From Mytilus galloprovincialis (lineage: Eukaryota > Mollusca > Bivalvia > Mytilida > Mytilidae), in contig NC_134843.1 in NCBI RefSeq assembly GCF_965363235.1, forward strand, positions 48,293,535 to 48,357,534: DNA of 64,000 nucleotides, given 5' to 3'. This document shows positions 1-13,600 of this stretch, in pieces; position 1 is the first letter of the stretch, and every line of letters starts with the position of its first letter. Below the pieces are notes generated by a model. That model ran no database searches. It was not told the DNA's origin and was given only the letters and a program-made list of their open reading frames with translations. The translations under genes and the position numbers were made by a program.

Positions 1-409
1 AGAAAAACAAATATGATATACATCAATGAACGACAACCACTGATTTACAGGCTCCTGACTAACACATATATATATATATATAGGATTATGGGAGAAGGAA
101 TGAAGAAAAGCACTTTTTTTTATTTTTGAGACTTGTAATAATTTCATAGTATTTTTTGAAATGAATGAAATATCTTTATTTTTAAATAAAAGTTTTTGGA
201 TAGCAATAGAAAGTTCAGCAACTTAAAAATACATGAAATATATTGCATTAACTTAAGATTTTCGGCATAGTTTGCATGTTGAAGTTTGTTATTTTTATAA
301 GTTACAAGGGATGCATATCTTTAGAAATGGACATGTGTGGAAATTTTCTTGAATAATCCTTATACATATGTATTAATGACAACATCATTTGTTAAATATT
401 TATTTTTAG
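1..409 (+). other. Intron of the CS-domain gene with a repeat fragment
   Basis: This stretch ends in the acceptor at 408-409 and has no long open frame. Positions 1-60 match the end of the dispersed M repeat described at 16083 (aaacaaatatg ... cgacaaccactgatttacag). A short TA repeat follows at about 66-82. Confidence 0.5.
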
Positions 410-3370
410 GACAAAAGTTGATGGAAAACTATATTCCTTTTTTTATGAGCTTTATGATGCAGTAAATCCGTCAAAGTGTAAATATGAAATCAGAGGTAGC
501 GAAGTTGGAATTTCTCTAAGGAAAGTTGAGAAAGGACAATGGCCAAGACTTTTGAGGCAAAAACAGAAGGTTGGTTTTATTATGTTACAAGCAATTTAAG
601 GTGTTTTACACCGTCTTTTAAATTTGCAGAATGTATTTCAAGACATAAGATAATTATTTTTGTTCATTTTTGGTTCCTGGCAATTCTGCTGCAAACATTA
701 CATCCTTATCAAAGATGAGAACATTTTGATTTTGATGTTATAAATTGGTTGGACCAAAGAATAAGTACGCATATTTTTTTTTATTGATATACCAATCCTT
801 GTTATTTATTGTATTACAAAAGGCAGTCTGTGGGTCATTAACGTTCTGTTGGAACAGTTAATAATACTTTTGGATTTTTACTTTATTTATTTTAGAAAAA
901 ATGGTATTGGTTCATAAACATTTGATTGCACTTTATAATGTATTTTTCAGCCTTCCAATTTAAGTGTAGATTTTGAAAGATTTGTTGACAGTTCATCAGA
1001 TTCTGAAGTTTGTGATGATGAAAGACCATTTATGTTAACTAAAAGTAAGTAACACAATTCCCTGTTAGCATCAAAATTACTATTGAAATCCAATTTCATC
1101 ATAATGTGCTAATGTCATCCATTATTAGCTCACCTGGCCCAAAGGGCCAAGTGAGCTTTTCCCATCACTTTGCGTCCGTCGTCCGTCGTCGTTAACTTTT
1201 ACAAAAATCTTCTCCTCTGAAACTACTGGGCCAAATTAAACCAAACTTGGCCACAATCATCATTGGGGTATCTAGTTTAAAAAATGTGTGGCGTGACCCG
1301 GCCAACCAACCAAGATGGCCGCCATGGCTAAAAATAGAACATAGGGGTAAAATGCAGTTTTTGGCTAATAACTCAAAAACCAAAGCATTTAGAGCAAATC
1401 TGACACGGGGGTAAAATTGTTTTTCAGGTCAAGATCTATCTGCTGTGAAATTTTGAGATGAATCGGACAACCCGTTGATAGGTTGCTGCCCCTGAATTAG
1501 TAATTTTAAGGAAATTTTACTGTTTTTGGTTATTATCTTGAATATTATTATAGATAGAGATAAACTGTAAACAGTAATAATGTTCAGCAAAGTAAGATTT
1601 ACAAATAAGTCAACATGACCGAATTGGTCAGTTGACCCCTTTAGGAGTTGTTGCCCTTTATAGTCAATTTTTAACCATTTTTCGTAAATCTTAGTAATCT
1701 TTTACAAAAATTTTATCCTCTCAAACTACTGAGCCAAATTAATCCAAACTTGGCCACAATCATCTTTGGGGTATCTAGTTTAAAAAATGTGTCCGGTGAC
1801 CCGGCCATCCAACCAAGATGGCCGCCATGGCTAAAAATAGAACATAGGGGTAAAATTCAGTTTTTGGCTTATAACTCAAAAACCAAAGCATTTAGAGCAA
1901 ATCTGACATGGGAGAAAAATTGTTTATCAGGTCAAGATCTATCTGCTGTGAAATTTTGAGATGAATCGGACAACCCAATGATAGGTTGCTGCCCCTAAAT
2001 TGGTAATTTTAAGGAAATTTTACTGTTTTTAGCTCACCTGGCCCAAAGGGCCAAGTGAGCTTTTCTCATCACTTTGCGTCCGTCGTATGTCGTCGTCCGG
2101 CGTATGTCGTCGTCCGGCGTAGTCTGTTAACTTTTACAAAAATCTTCTCCTCTGAAACTACTGGGCCAAATTAAACGAAACTTGGCCACAATCATCATTG
2201 GGGTATCTAGTTTAAAAAATGTGTGGCGTGACCTGGCCAACCAACCAAGATGGCCGCCACGGCTAAAGATAGAACATAGGGGTAAAATTCAGTTTTTGGC
2301 TTATAACTCAAAAACCAAAGTTTAAAGTAAATCTGACATGAAGTAAAATTGTTTATCATAACAAGATCTATCTGCCCTGAAATTTTCAGATGAATCGGAC
2401 AACCTGTTGTTGGGTTGCTGCCCTTGAATTGGTAATTTTAAGGAAATTTTGCTGTTTTTTGTTATTATCTTGAATATTATTATAGATAGAGATAAACTGT
2501 AAAAAGCAATAAATGTCGGCAAAGTAATTTCTACAAATAAGTCAACATGACCGAAATGGTCAGTTGACTCCTTTAGGAGTTATTGCCCTATATAGTCAAT
2601 TTTTAACTTTTTTTCGTAAATCTTAGTTATCTTTTACAAAAATCTTCTCCTCTGAAACTACTGGGCCAAGTTCATTATAGATAGAGATAATTGTAAGCAG
2701 CAAGAATGTTCAGTAAAGTAAGATGTACAAACACATCACCATCACCAAAACACAATTTTGTCATGAATCCATCTGCGTCCTTTGTTTAATATTCACATAG
2801 ACCAAGGTGAGCGACACAGGCTCTTTAGAGCCTCTAGTTACAGTTTTCAGCCACCAATAATGCAGTTTAAGGAAATACTGTTGACCATACCAACTTTCTG
2901 GTGATTTGCTTTGATTTCATACTGTTATGAAATTGTCAATTTTATTGAAGCAATACTGATAACATTGTTAAACTTGATAAAAAATTAATGTGATTTCTCA
3001 GTATATTTCATACAAGCAAACAAAAATGTATATGCTTGAACATTTTCAAAATTCACAATTTAACTGAATATTAATCATTGAAATAAACTGCTGAATTTAA
3101 TGAATGTCTGTTCACTTTATTTAAATGTACAGTAGTACTTTTTGTGACCAGTTGGACCAAAGGTTTACTCACTTTTGGTATTCTCCACATTTGACTTTAT
3201 GTATTTCTTTTATAGGTAAGAATAAACAGCTTCCAAGCAACTTGAAGAAACCATCAGCTATAGAAAAAAATGTAAATGATGTTAGTAGTGAAGATTCCTC
3301 ATCAGTTTCAGACGAGGAAGTAAAATATAAAACTTCAGCAGAATATAGTCCATATGATATATTTAACTGA
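410..3370 (+). CDS. 3' end of a CS/p23-like domain protein (partial, three last coding exons)
   Basis: Coding exons are 410-569, 951-1044 and 3216-3370. Acceptors are ttttag, tttcag and tatag; the two internal donors are gttggt and gtaagt. Phases join cleanly: exon 410-569 starts with one base completing a codon, 951-1044 leaves one base, and 3216 supplies two. About 53 residues of the first exon look like the end of a CS (p23/Hsp20-like) fold: KLYSFFYELYDAVNP, then EVGISLRKVEKGQWPRLL, followed by LSVDFERFVDSSSDSE. This is the same order as in p23 and HACD3 (WPRL or WxRL, then a DF..W/F..D segment). The tail is acidic and serine-rich (SSEDSSSVSDEEV), and the stop is at 3368-3370. The upstream part lies outside the window, so the full protein could be a p23-type co-chaperone, a larger CS-domain protein such as a TDRD12-like helicase, or something else. 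The fold is fairly sure, the identity is not. Confidence 0.72.
1127..2837 (+). repeat. Family A hairpin-capped repeat, copy 1 (tandem, in an intron)
   Basis: The copy opens with a hairpin at 1127-1157: AGCTCACCTGGCCC, an AAA loop, and the returning arm with one mismatch. It closes with a 7-bp hairpin at 2818-2833 (AGGCTCTTTAGAGCCT) followed by CTAG and then T. Just before the closing hairpin, CCAAGGTGAGC is an inverted near-copy of the opening GCTCACCTGG. A second opening hairpin at 2031-2061 shows that a second copy starts inside the first. A CGTCCGTCGTC stretch follows each opening hairpin. The interior repeats a block of about 500 bp containing 'aaatcttctcctctgaaact' and 'gatggccgccatggctaa'. 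It sits in the intron between the second and third exons of the CS-domain gene. Confidence 0.85.
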
Positions 3371-3694
3371 GGATAGAGTTATGCAGCATCGTTCCTACTA
3401 CCTCCATGATATATCAAGATGGAAAAACTTATGTGCTGCTACAATTTTTTTACCACAATCTGTCTACCTCTTATCTGAGGAAGTGATCCTTAACTTTTTT
3501 TGTGAGGTATTATTGTTTGTGTTTCTGGTTTTGAATGAGTAAATGGTAGGGGATCATCCTTGATTTTTTTTCCCTGTTTTTTTTTTTTTTTTTTACTTTA
3601 GTTTGGGCTTTCTAGAAATTTGAAGTGTATTATTTTCCTAGTTTATTAATAGCTTTGAAACAATTTTTATTTTGTTTTACTCCAGTATAATAAG
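3371..3694. other. 3' flank of the CS-domain gene
   Basis: The stretch downstream of the stop is T-rich, with a T run near 3575-3592, and has no further coding signal. I see no convincing close polyadenylation signal, so the transcript end is not placed. Confidence 0.4.
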
Positions 3695-5070
3695 AGACCC
3701 TATTCACCCTTGGACATTTAGATCAATTGATACAAGATTGGTTCCCTTTAGATCGATTTAAGCCCAATGTGAATGCTTTGAATCAATCTTGTGAATTAGT
3801 CTAAACTAAAACACCAAAAGAAGTAGTTTATTTTGAATCAATCTTATGTGAACCAATTTAACTGATATGTGAAAGCAGAGATTGATTTAAACTAGTATGA
3901 TTGAATCAAAAATAATTTGTGCGCAAATATGGCAGAAAAATCAAACATATAATTTATTACAAAATGGATGAACAACATGAAAGTGCTGAAAATAAACAAA
4001 AACTATAAGAACAGCAGTATCAACATTTTAACCTGTAACCTAAGTGAATCAATTAATTCATCCATTATTTATTTTTTTGCAAGTGTGTGTATCAAAACAT
4101 TAATTTGATTAAATATTTATACTTATACAACTAATACACAGTGATAATTAGGTCGGATCAATTGCATTTTTACAATGGATTATCTTGAGTCATTCTGGTG
4201 TTTTATTGCCGTAGTCATTTCTACCAATGTGACTTGCATTTTTGAAAACCAAACATATTTTGTATAATTATATAATTAGATAAATGATATGAAAATGTTT
4301 TTTGTCATGAGGAATATATATATCAATAGCATATCATTGAATACCAATAATTTATGTTAACACATGTGGAAGAATATCCTGAGAACGTTTTGCAACAAAA
4401 GTGGGAAAATATGAATGAGTACTCAAATCCTATCAATTAGAAAAATGAATTATAACAGAAGAGTATCAGTAGAATAGAATGACAAACAATCCATGGGGAA
4501 TCCAGGGGGGGGGGGGGGGGGCCTAGACACCCTCTTTGTGGGGAAAATTTGGTTGACTATATAGGGAATCACTGAATGGAACGAGCTTCCTCTTAAGGCA
4601 GCCCTTATAAAAATTTATGGATCATTGCAAAAGGATTAAAATTTACATGTAGAGGTATTTTGATGATCTGCTATATATATATAACTTGCTATACAATTCA
4701 ATATGATATATAACAACGAACATGAGTATACTGATAACAAATGATTATATCACTACAATATAATAGATATTACGGTGAGGTTGAATTCCCTGCCATTTAT
4801 TCATCATTCACACAGGAAGTTGTGTCAGAAAAAAATATATCTATGTATCATAACAACTTTCAGGTATAGAGATATGATTTTTTTCTGAGGCAAGTGCTTG
4901 TGATCCACTGGAACTTGCGGTCATCCGATGTTCAGTACTTCGATCAGTACTTGTAGTGTGAATGCAATGGTTTAGATTAAACCGATAGAGATCCTTAGGA
5001 TTAAATATGATGTGAAGGCTAACTGGTCTTATTTAGATAGTTTAAAAAAATGCTAGTGTGAACAGGGTCT
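3695..5070. mobile_element. Terminal-inverted-repeat element, about 1.4 kb, no transposase
   Basis: The left end reads AGACCCTATTCAC at 3695. The right end is the inverted form, GTGTGAACAGGGTCT, ending at 5070. Further inside, both ends carry a CATTT segment and TTTAGAT/ATCTAAA words in inverted positions. There is no open frame longer than about 60 codons. A smaller G-run MITE (4493-4628) is nested inside. The class is unknown, and I could not define a target-site duplication by eye. Confidence 0.5.
4493..4628. mobile_element. Short MITE with 'GGATCCGCCACTG'-type ends (degenerate copy)
   Basis: The element starts with a variant of CAGTGGCGGATCCAG, followed by 17 G at 4505-4521. It ends in AATTTATGGATCATTGC, a decayed inverted form. 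The core 'agggaatcactgaa' and 'tggggaaaatttggttga' is shared with the better copy at 8765-8899. This is a known type of abundant short element; hAT-like ends are my inference. Confidence 0.55.
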
Positions 5071-8000
5071 AACACACAGGAAAAAGCCAAAGTTTTTATT
5101 TTGTCTTTTAATTTAACAAGGTGTTTTAACAAGTAAAATTAAAATTATAATTTATATGTTTAATGCCCATTCACAATGTATCTGGATTAACTTTTATCAG
5201 ATAAACCTGAGAACAAATATTTTGAAACCAAAATACATCAACAATTGGTGTTAGACTTCACTTTTTTTTGAATGAATGATTAGAATGTAGAAAGATTAAA
5301 GGTCATAGTGCTAGAATACAGTGCTGTAAGTAATATTTGGCAACACATGGGCATTAGTCTGGCATTCTATGCAATAGAAAAAGAGATGTTATACAAATGT
5401 GAAACAAACTTTGTTTTTTATTAAATTCACATGCTTCACATACTTCTTAATTATTCAAATAAAAGTCGATGCATTTCCCCATGTGAAAGACATGTGAATT
5501 AGAATAGATGTCTTTTATTTTTTTTGAAATGGCACTGTCAATATTAAAGGTCTTATACATTATACAAAACATTTCAATTATATTCTGCAATTATTATACT
5601 TCTTCTTGATTTATATAGTTTGACAATCTTTTTATGATTTATCAGGTACAGTTCATTGAAAATTTTATCATTTGTTATCTCAATGTATCAAAAAGTGATT
5701 GTAGAATTACCATTCGAAATGTATAAGTGGTGATTGAATGTATCAAAAAGTACACATTAACTTGTAAATGAATGTACCATTTAAGATCTAACAGCTTGTG
5801 TTCAAAACAAAAGAATACTCATCATTATGTAAATATGTAAATATATAAAGTTTTGTATTTTTTTAAATGATTATTTGATCTAGTATGTATCATCCCACAC
5901 ATCAGTATATATGTTTCTACTGCATATCATAACAGTTAACCAATAAAATTACCATCATGTGTCTAGAATTGATTGAATTATTTCATACCATTTGTAGTTA
6001 AGCACCTCTTATTTAATGTTTTTTAGAGTGATTTTAAGGTGACCCAGAGTAAACTACTTTCTGTACATATTGACAGTAGTTATTCTTGAGACGAGACATA
6101 TCTCCTTTTCAAATTGACCTGTAAAATGTTTGACACATTCTTAAATAGTTATAATGAACAAATGATAAAATCATTGTCAGTGCCATAAGTCAGTCATCTA
6201 ACTTGAATATGCATATATGTAATTTTTTTCAAAGTTATAAGACATTTTCACATATGTGGTTTAATTTTTGGAGTCCTGTGGTTTATTTTTTAAGATTCCT
6301 TTTTTCCATAAATGAGCATACCCCTTGAATCCTTTCGTGATGTGGCTCCTCCTGTCAACTTTTTTTTCAGCCAATAAGCTCTTAAAATTTAATACTTTGA
6401 ATACATCTAATAGTTCCATAGTTTTTACACATTTATTCTACGGTTCTCTACTTTCCAAATTAAAACAAATGGATAAGTTCAGTCACTTTTTTTAAAACAG
6501 AAACATGTCCAATATCACTACACAGAGATTTTTTGTTTACACACATCTCTTCAGTTCCTCAATTAGAAGGGCATTAAGGATATTCACCCATTTGTAACAC
6601 TTTAAGTGGTGAGCCCCACCATCTATATCCACCTCTGACATTATGGTTCAGTTTGTTTTCAAAGTTTTTTCAAGACAACTATAACTTTGTCAAGCTTTTA
6701 TGAAATTTTATAAACATTATAAGAAACTTTTACATGATATAAACAGTGAAAATTTAGTGGCTAATAATAACTTTTCTGCTAACAATGAGATATTAAACTC
6801 GTCAATGGTTTGAAGGTTCCCTGTAAGGAGCTTTTAATGATAATATAAAAAAAAAATCTTCTGGTAATGATGAAAATAATTGAAGTAAAAACCAAATTAA
6901 CATAAACTATTATCATTTTCCTATTAATTTTAGTACACAATGAATATAAAACACATAGGAGTTTGGTGTAATATGTGTTATAATGTTGCTATCAGTTTGT
7001 GTAATATGTGTTATAATGTTGCTATAGGAATAAAATTCACTTGCACACAAATCTCAATTTAATTTTTCTGCTGACTGTATATGTTACTGGAGCAAGAAAT
7101 TCTCTGTTTAAATAAGCTACTTGTCAATAGAGGTTTGAATTTTTTTTTCTTTCTACAAATGCAGCAAAAACTAGCACTTTTGAATTTCAGTCACTTGAAA
7201 AATTTAAACAGGACTTCTGCCTATATAATTTTGATAAACATTTGATGTGATAGCACTGCACAAAATCAAGATTACAAGTTCTTTGAAAAAAGTAAAATCT
7301 TTTAAAGTATAATTATTTATATTTTATTTTATTCTTTTCATTAGTCACAGAAGTTGGTCAGTAACTGCTCAATTCCGTTCAAAACTTTCTTTTTTTGACT
7401 TCTATAAAATGAAATGTTTTGATATTTGGTCTGATAATGATAATGTTGAGTGGTAGAGAGTAAGACAATTTTTCACATCTGCTGTGTAGCCCTCTTCCTT
7501 GTAGCCGATTGTTAAAAATTTGATACAACACTCAATGTTCAAAGGAAATTTTGGACCGAGTTTTGTTGGCTTCTATGAAAGTTAATGATTTAAATATTTG
7601 GTCTTGAAATATTCATTTATGCTCTGATGTACAAGTCATCTTGATAAATTACATGCAGCCATGTAGGTCCCAGGTATTATAATTTTTGCCTGTCAGGAGC
7701 CTCTGGCCTTTGTAAGTCTTGTAGGATTTTTGATTTAGTTCATTTATATGTTTTGGAGTTGAGTACGGCCTTCACTATCACTGAACTAGTACACCTTTTT
7801 CTTAAGGGGCCAGCTGAAGCACGCCTTAGGTTTAGGGATTTTCTTACTGTGTTAAAGACCTATTGGTGGCTTGTGGATGTTTCTTACTCTTATGTCAGGT
7901 TGCTGTATCTTTGACATAATCCTCAATTCTTTTCTCAATTTTATAGCATTCCTACATTTTCTGCGTTGTCAGCGTCATCAAAATCTGTGATTGAAGATAT

Positions 8001-8764
8001 TAATTACATTGTCAAGCCTTACTGGCAGTTTTTCAAACTTGAGAATTTTTTATAGGATCAAAAGATATTGTCCAAAGTATATTTTGAAATATTTTTGATA
8101 TCCTAAATGTGCATATAATATTTGTAGCTGGATGATAAAGCAGCAATCAGTCAATCAACCAGTATTTATCTCAGGGTTACTTGTACCATTTGTAATCTGT
8201 TAGGAAATCATACAGTGCCAATTGTCATATTTCATATATATTTGCCAGAATTTATGTAATACTTTGGAATTTATTTCAAAGTTTTAGACAACATTTTTTT
8301 TGTTACATTAATTTTGATTTTTAGTTTTTGTGTGGAAAGTCATAACTGAGAGCTTAAGTTCTTTTGTTGTGTGAAAACAATTATTTTGTAGAAATGTAGA
8401 AATGTATATGATTATTTAGTTTTATCTTCTTTTGTTTTTGGTTTGTTAAAAATCCTTCAGGAGAAAGGATCTTTGTATTTCTTGAATGAATGTTAAGAAA
8501 AAACCTTTCCCAAAACTCAAATACAAAATCATGAGTTTTATTATGACTTGTTATCAACAATCTCTGGTTATCAACAGCCCAGAAAAACTATAGAAAGTGT
8601 ACAGAAAAATGTATTGCAATTCTATAGTTTACAAACATTTTCTAAATATCTTTATCGTTATGCATCAAAGGATTAACTCACATCTTTAATAGTTTTTTTG
8701 AATAAACAAAAGGGTTAATTTGACAGACAGAATTTCTTAAATGATAGATAAGTCCATATGCAGA
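5071..8764. other. Intergenic DNA without recognisable genes
   Basis: The stretch is AT-rich with no ORF above 60 codons and no splice-bounded conserved exon that I can see. It includes a short direct duplication at about 6968-7024 ('gtgtaatatgtgttataatg', twice). Near 7850-7950 is a fragment resembling the 'attggtggc...gttgctgt' repeat also seen at 48020-48110. Confidence 0.5.
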
Positions 8765-8899
8765 CTCAGGGGGGGAGGGGAGCTCTTTTGTGGAAAAAAA
8801 TTGGTTGATTATAAAGGGAATCACTGAAGCTGGCTCCCTCTTAGGGCAGTCAATGCCCTCTCCCCCTCCCCCTTCTGAAAATTTCTGGATCCGCCACTG
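8765..8899 (-). mobile_element. Short MITE ending in CAGTGGCGGATCCAG
   Basis: On the minus strand the element begins CAGTGGCGGATCCAGAAATT. It carries a G-rich block, then 'agtgattccctttataatca', and ends in a C run with a decayed inverted terminus (tgagtctgc). The core matches 4493-4628. A 76-codon open frame crosses it but is only the repeat read through. Confidence 0.6.
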
Positions 8900-10414
8900 A
8901 AGTGGCATGTAATGATTTAGTCTTAGAATTTTGACATAAAAATGTGTATGAACTCTTTATTTAATTGAATAAGTAGTAGACTCCCTAAGTAAAATATTGC
9001 CTATTACTAGAAGAAAATAAAACAACAATGTCAAATGAACATCCTTCAAATTTTATTACAGAATTAGGATTTAGGATTCTGGAAAAAAAGGTTTTGGGAA
9101 AAGGAATATGCTATTGGTTTTCAACTGCACAACTTTTAATATAATATATTAGCATCTTCAGGTGACTTCTGAAATAATTAAAAGTTTAATTTATACCATA
9201 TTCTCACTAAGAATATTATATCAAGAAGAATGGGACGTATTTAATATACACATATCTTTATTCCTTTTTGTTTTATAAGCTCTCAGTCTGATTCTTTTAA
9301 TAAGTTTTGTATTTTCAATATTTTTGGCTCGACCATCATTGAAGAGACATTTATTGTCAAAATGAGCATCTGGTGCTGAAAAATTGATAATGTTTAATTT
9401 TATTTAAATCTCAGATGATGTGAGTCAGAGTGATGTAAAAAAGAAGCTTCCATTTTAATGTGTTCATTATTCATTTCAAACTATTTTATGAATAAAATAA
9501 AAATAAAGAAAAATGTTCTTTGTCTTTTTTTAAAATCAAAACAGCCGACTATCATTAGATGGAATGTAACATCAGTTAAAAATAGCTGTTAATATGAAAA
9601 TAAGAAAATGGGGTATGATAGCAATGAAACAATTCTCTTCAAGAGTCAAAATTACACAGAAATAGATTATATATTAAAAAAAAAAATCAGTAATTTTTAT
9701 AGGGGGCATTAAGTTTTATTGTCTGTCTTTAGTATCGTTCCGTATATACCTCATGAAATTGGTTTCTGTTTTCTTACTTAAATTTTCCTCAACCAAATGT
9801 TATGAAACTTCTACACAACCAACCACAGATCAAGTTTGAATTTTGGTGGCTGCACTTTCACCTTTCTTGAGTTATGTCCCTTTATAGTTTTATGCCAGCA
9901 GGGCTTTATATGTGTCTCATCGACTCCCATGGAGATGTACTCCATTTATTTACATTTTATATAGAATTTGAAACCAGGTAGAAAATCAAACTTATAATGA
10001 AAATTCTCTTCAAACTTTTTTTAGGAGTCAACCTTTTGATTTCTAATATTCCTGGAGGATTGTTATCCAATATCCATATTGATAAAATATTTGTATTTTT
10101 TGTAAGTGATTGAGGTCATGGGTTGGAACCATGGCTTAGTCAAACCAAAGACTTTTAAAAAAAAAAAAAAATCTGCTTCTTATCTAAGCAAACAGCCTAT
10201 AGTAGTAAGAGCAAAGACTTGTCAACTTGAAGTCCAGCTAGGGTGACATGTCTTTCTGTTGACTGCTACATTGTGAACTAGCATGTTAAAAATCCTGCTC
10301 AGTGTGTTAGTCCAGTACAAAATAATTCATATTCATATTGCACTAACATGTTCTCATCCTGAATAAGCATTTAATTTGCCACTGGACCAAAAACATTTTT
10401 TTTTTCTTTTAATA

Positions 10415-10607
10415 CTGTGGATTTATTATTATTCGTTAGAAACCAATTTTCGTGGGATTTTGTGGGTACAAGTGAACTACGAATTTAAATGTTCAATGAT
10501 TTACATATTTTCTATTGCTTTGAGTGCAGAGATTGACAAAACCACGAAATCAAATATCCACGAATATGCAAGTTTTCCTCAATCCACAAAAATAAATGAA
10601 TCCACAG
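10415..10607. mobile_element. TA-flanked MITE with CTGTGGATT ends
   Basis: The left end is CTGTGGATTTATTATTATTC and the right end is the inverted ATGAATCCACAG. Each is flanked outside by TA (10413-10414 and 10608-10609), as expected for a Tc1/mariner or pogo type target. It is 193 bp long and non-coding. Two overlapping short open frames on opposite strands cross it but have no coding signature. Confidence 0.65.
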
Positions 10608-13600
10608 TATTTAGCTATCACATGGTCAATTATTGTACAGAAAACATGATGTTTGAAACACACACGCCTACTACTGTACCCAGTCAAGCCCATTCCAACT
10701 GATCTTTTATAGTTTGTTCTTTTGTTGTGTTGGAACAACACTGTCCCATAGAGTTTAGCACTTTTAGAATGTTTAATGCTTCCATATTCTTGTGCCTTGT
10801 GGTTTTCCATATTTGTTTTTCCTTTTTTTTTTCTTTATAAAAGTCTCAAATCATTCATTATGGTCCTTTGAATTTTTTCACATTTTGTTCAATAGTGTAT
10901 TCTTTTTTTCAGAACAATGAACAGTGACCAGGTTTCTGAAATTATTCCCATCTTTATGCTTTAGAGTAGAATAGATACCTGTTTATTGACAGTCATCCAA
11001 CATTTCCTTGTTTGAAATTTATTTAATGGTTGCTTGTACCTATACAGAATTGTTCTGTTTTCTGAAAAACCTTCTCTTCTCATAGAATTTATCAACTTGG
11101 CCAATTTCCAAATTCAATGGTATAGCTCGAAAGTTGATGGCAGCTTCTCTGAGCTTATAGATAGAGTTTAATCCTATTATGTGGTTATTCGTTTTGTTTT
11201 AAAATATCAGTGCTTTCATTTAAAGTCTCAGTTATTTGTCCATTTCCCATTTCAAAAAGTCAAGACTTGTAAATAAAAACAGCAATCACAGAATAAAATG
11301 AAACATTGCTTCTTATTTATAATTAACTGGAACTTATTTCAGATTAGAAAAATAATATGGCAATAAAACTTATGTTTATTTTCCCAACAAAACAAGATAG
11401 ATTTGATGAATAAATCAAGAACTGTTGATGAAGTTGCTGTATGAAATCTACAGATGCCATCATCACAGTGTCGAGCTTCACCTTTTAACTTATGTGGGTT
11501 AAGTATTTTGAAATGAAAGTAAGAAGTTGCAGTATGATTGCCAATGAGAAAAATGTAAAACCATAATAACCAATGAACAATTATTGGCCATTGTACAGCC
11601 TGCAACAATGAGCAAAATAGAAAAAAAGCCTAATTTATACTGAAACCATAAACAGAAATGTACAAATAACAAATGACACAAAGTACTGATCTATGAGAAT
11701 TTAGTTTTCACTGAAAGCTAGGTCAAACACCAGTTTCATCTATAAATAAATAAATCAGTTCTCCCAGACTAAAAGTTGATTTCAAGTTAAGTTCATTTTA
11801 ACAAAAGTTACATGTATCTTAACCATGTTCATGTGTTAGTCCCAAGTTGGGAACCTTTTTATTAGTTGTCTCTTGTTATCATCTTATTTCGTGTTAATAG
11901 CAGATCTCTGATAGTCTTAATATAGTTAAACTAGACTAAGAGCTTGACCTATTACATAAACTCTTGTCTGAGCTATTTGAGCTGTTTGTTTTTGTTTCAC
12001 TGCCATACACCATATATTTTCTTATATTCATATAGTTTCTGACACTCACTTGCATTTATGTAAAAGCTTCCGAAACTGTTTTGGTCTCTAATGTTCATGA
12101 GGAAGTTTATTCCCGAAACACGTAACCTATACACTGGTACCAAATTGATCAATTAAATCGAAAGAAAAACAATGGTTGATCAATATTTTATTATAAACAT
12201 TCCTAATGAAGGAAAAAATATAAAAACTGATTATATGTGTCTATAAATAAAATATTTGGTAGCAAAAAACATAAAAGCAATAAACTTTTTTAATAGAAAA
12301 TCATTTTTGTTCTAAATTTTTAAAATGAAAAAATCCATTCAAGAAGCATACCTTTTCTGTTTTCAACAATAAACCAATTTGAAAAATCAGAGGTATCAAA
12401 ATAAATTTCTTTACTTGCATAACCTGTACATTGTACCTCCATATTAACAGTTTTTAGGTTTTTGTTTTGTAGTATAAACAAGCCTGTTGAATTTCACTTT
12501 TGAATAGTTCTAAATTGTCTGCATTTTATCATTTCAGGTCCTTTTATAGCTTACTATGTATGTTTTGCTCATTCTTGATGGACATGCACATTTCCTTTTC
12601 TTAATAAGAGAACTGTTCAATAAAACAATGTTTTAACTTCTGATAGAAGCATGAATACGAGCCTCAACTCATCACAAAACTAAATGCTAAAGGAGGCTAA
12701 TTATGCAACAACATACTAAATATCAATGGTCTAACAAATGTTCTTCTTCATAAAGCAATTAGAAAACTCAATATTTAACTTTTCAAGTCTCTTTTAACAA
12801 GGCTTTTTACATGGACTGGTTCATATTCACTTAGGCGTTTCTTGTAATCACCGACCAGGGAATGATGGGAAGCACTTTAGTATCAATGATAAAGGCATTT
12901 GTGGTTATTTTGTTGTTTGATGTTTCAGATGTATAAGACAATAAATATTGTTACTGGTAAATGGTTTACAAAATGTGATTCTCAACCCTATTGAACAGTT
13001 TAGAACAGCCCTTATCATTAATACTTCTAGAAAATATCCATGTAGTTTGAAAAAATAGAAAATATAATAAAATTTATCAGGAGTTATCTCCCATAGGCCT
13101 AGGTCTATGAATTAGAAATTTAATTTCTCCAGGTCTTAGTGCCTTCCAAAGAACTTAATGTTTTGTCAATGATAATGTTTATAATTATGTTACCTTATTT
13201 AAATGATATGTTTTTATTTAAATCATTCTAATCATTTACTGTGCTTTATTTTGTAATTCATTTGATTGTATAGCTCAAATTTTGGGAAACATGACTGGTA
13301 AATAAAATATCTTGTATATTGTATCTCTTAATATATTCAAACATGAATCCATATATTGTAAGCAATCAAATATAAATCACAATTTGTTAATGGAAATCAA
13401 ATTGATTCTTAAAATGCAGCTCTACTAATTTATAAGACAAATACCCATCAGAGTAAGGGTTACCAGTCCTCCTACATGGACAAAACCTAGCTATTCATAA
13501 AACTGGTTTAGTTGTAACTACACGTCGACTAAATCTATAATGTATCAATTTAGTGTACATTTACATACAAAAAAGTAATAAAGTTGCACAAAATGTAGTT

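Noticed and set aside
1750..1959. Open frame of 69 codons, with similar frames at 54941-55153 and 55481-55696
   Set aside because: The similar peptides come from the shared family A repeat interior. The frames start at different points, lack splice or start context, and are broken in other copies.
10376..10810. Overlapping 108- and 86-codon frames on opposite strands
   Set aside because: They cross a TA-flanked MITE and AT-rich flank, with no domain, no splice consistency and low-complexity composition.
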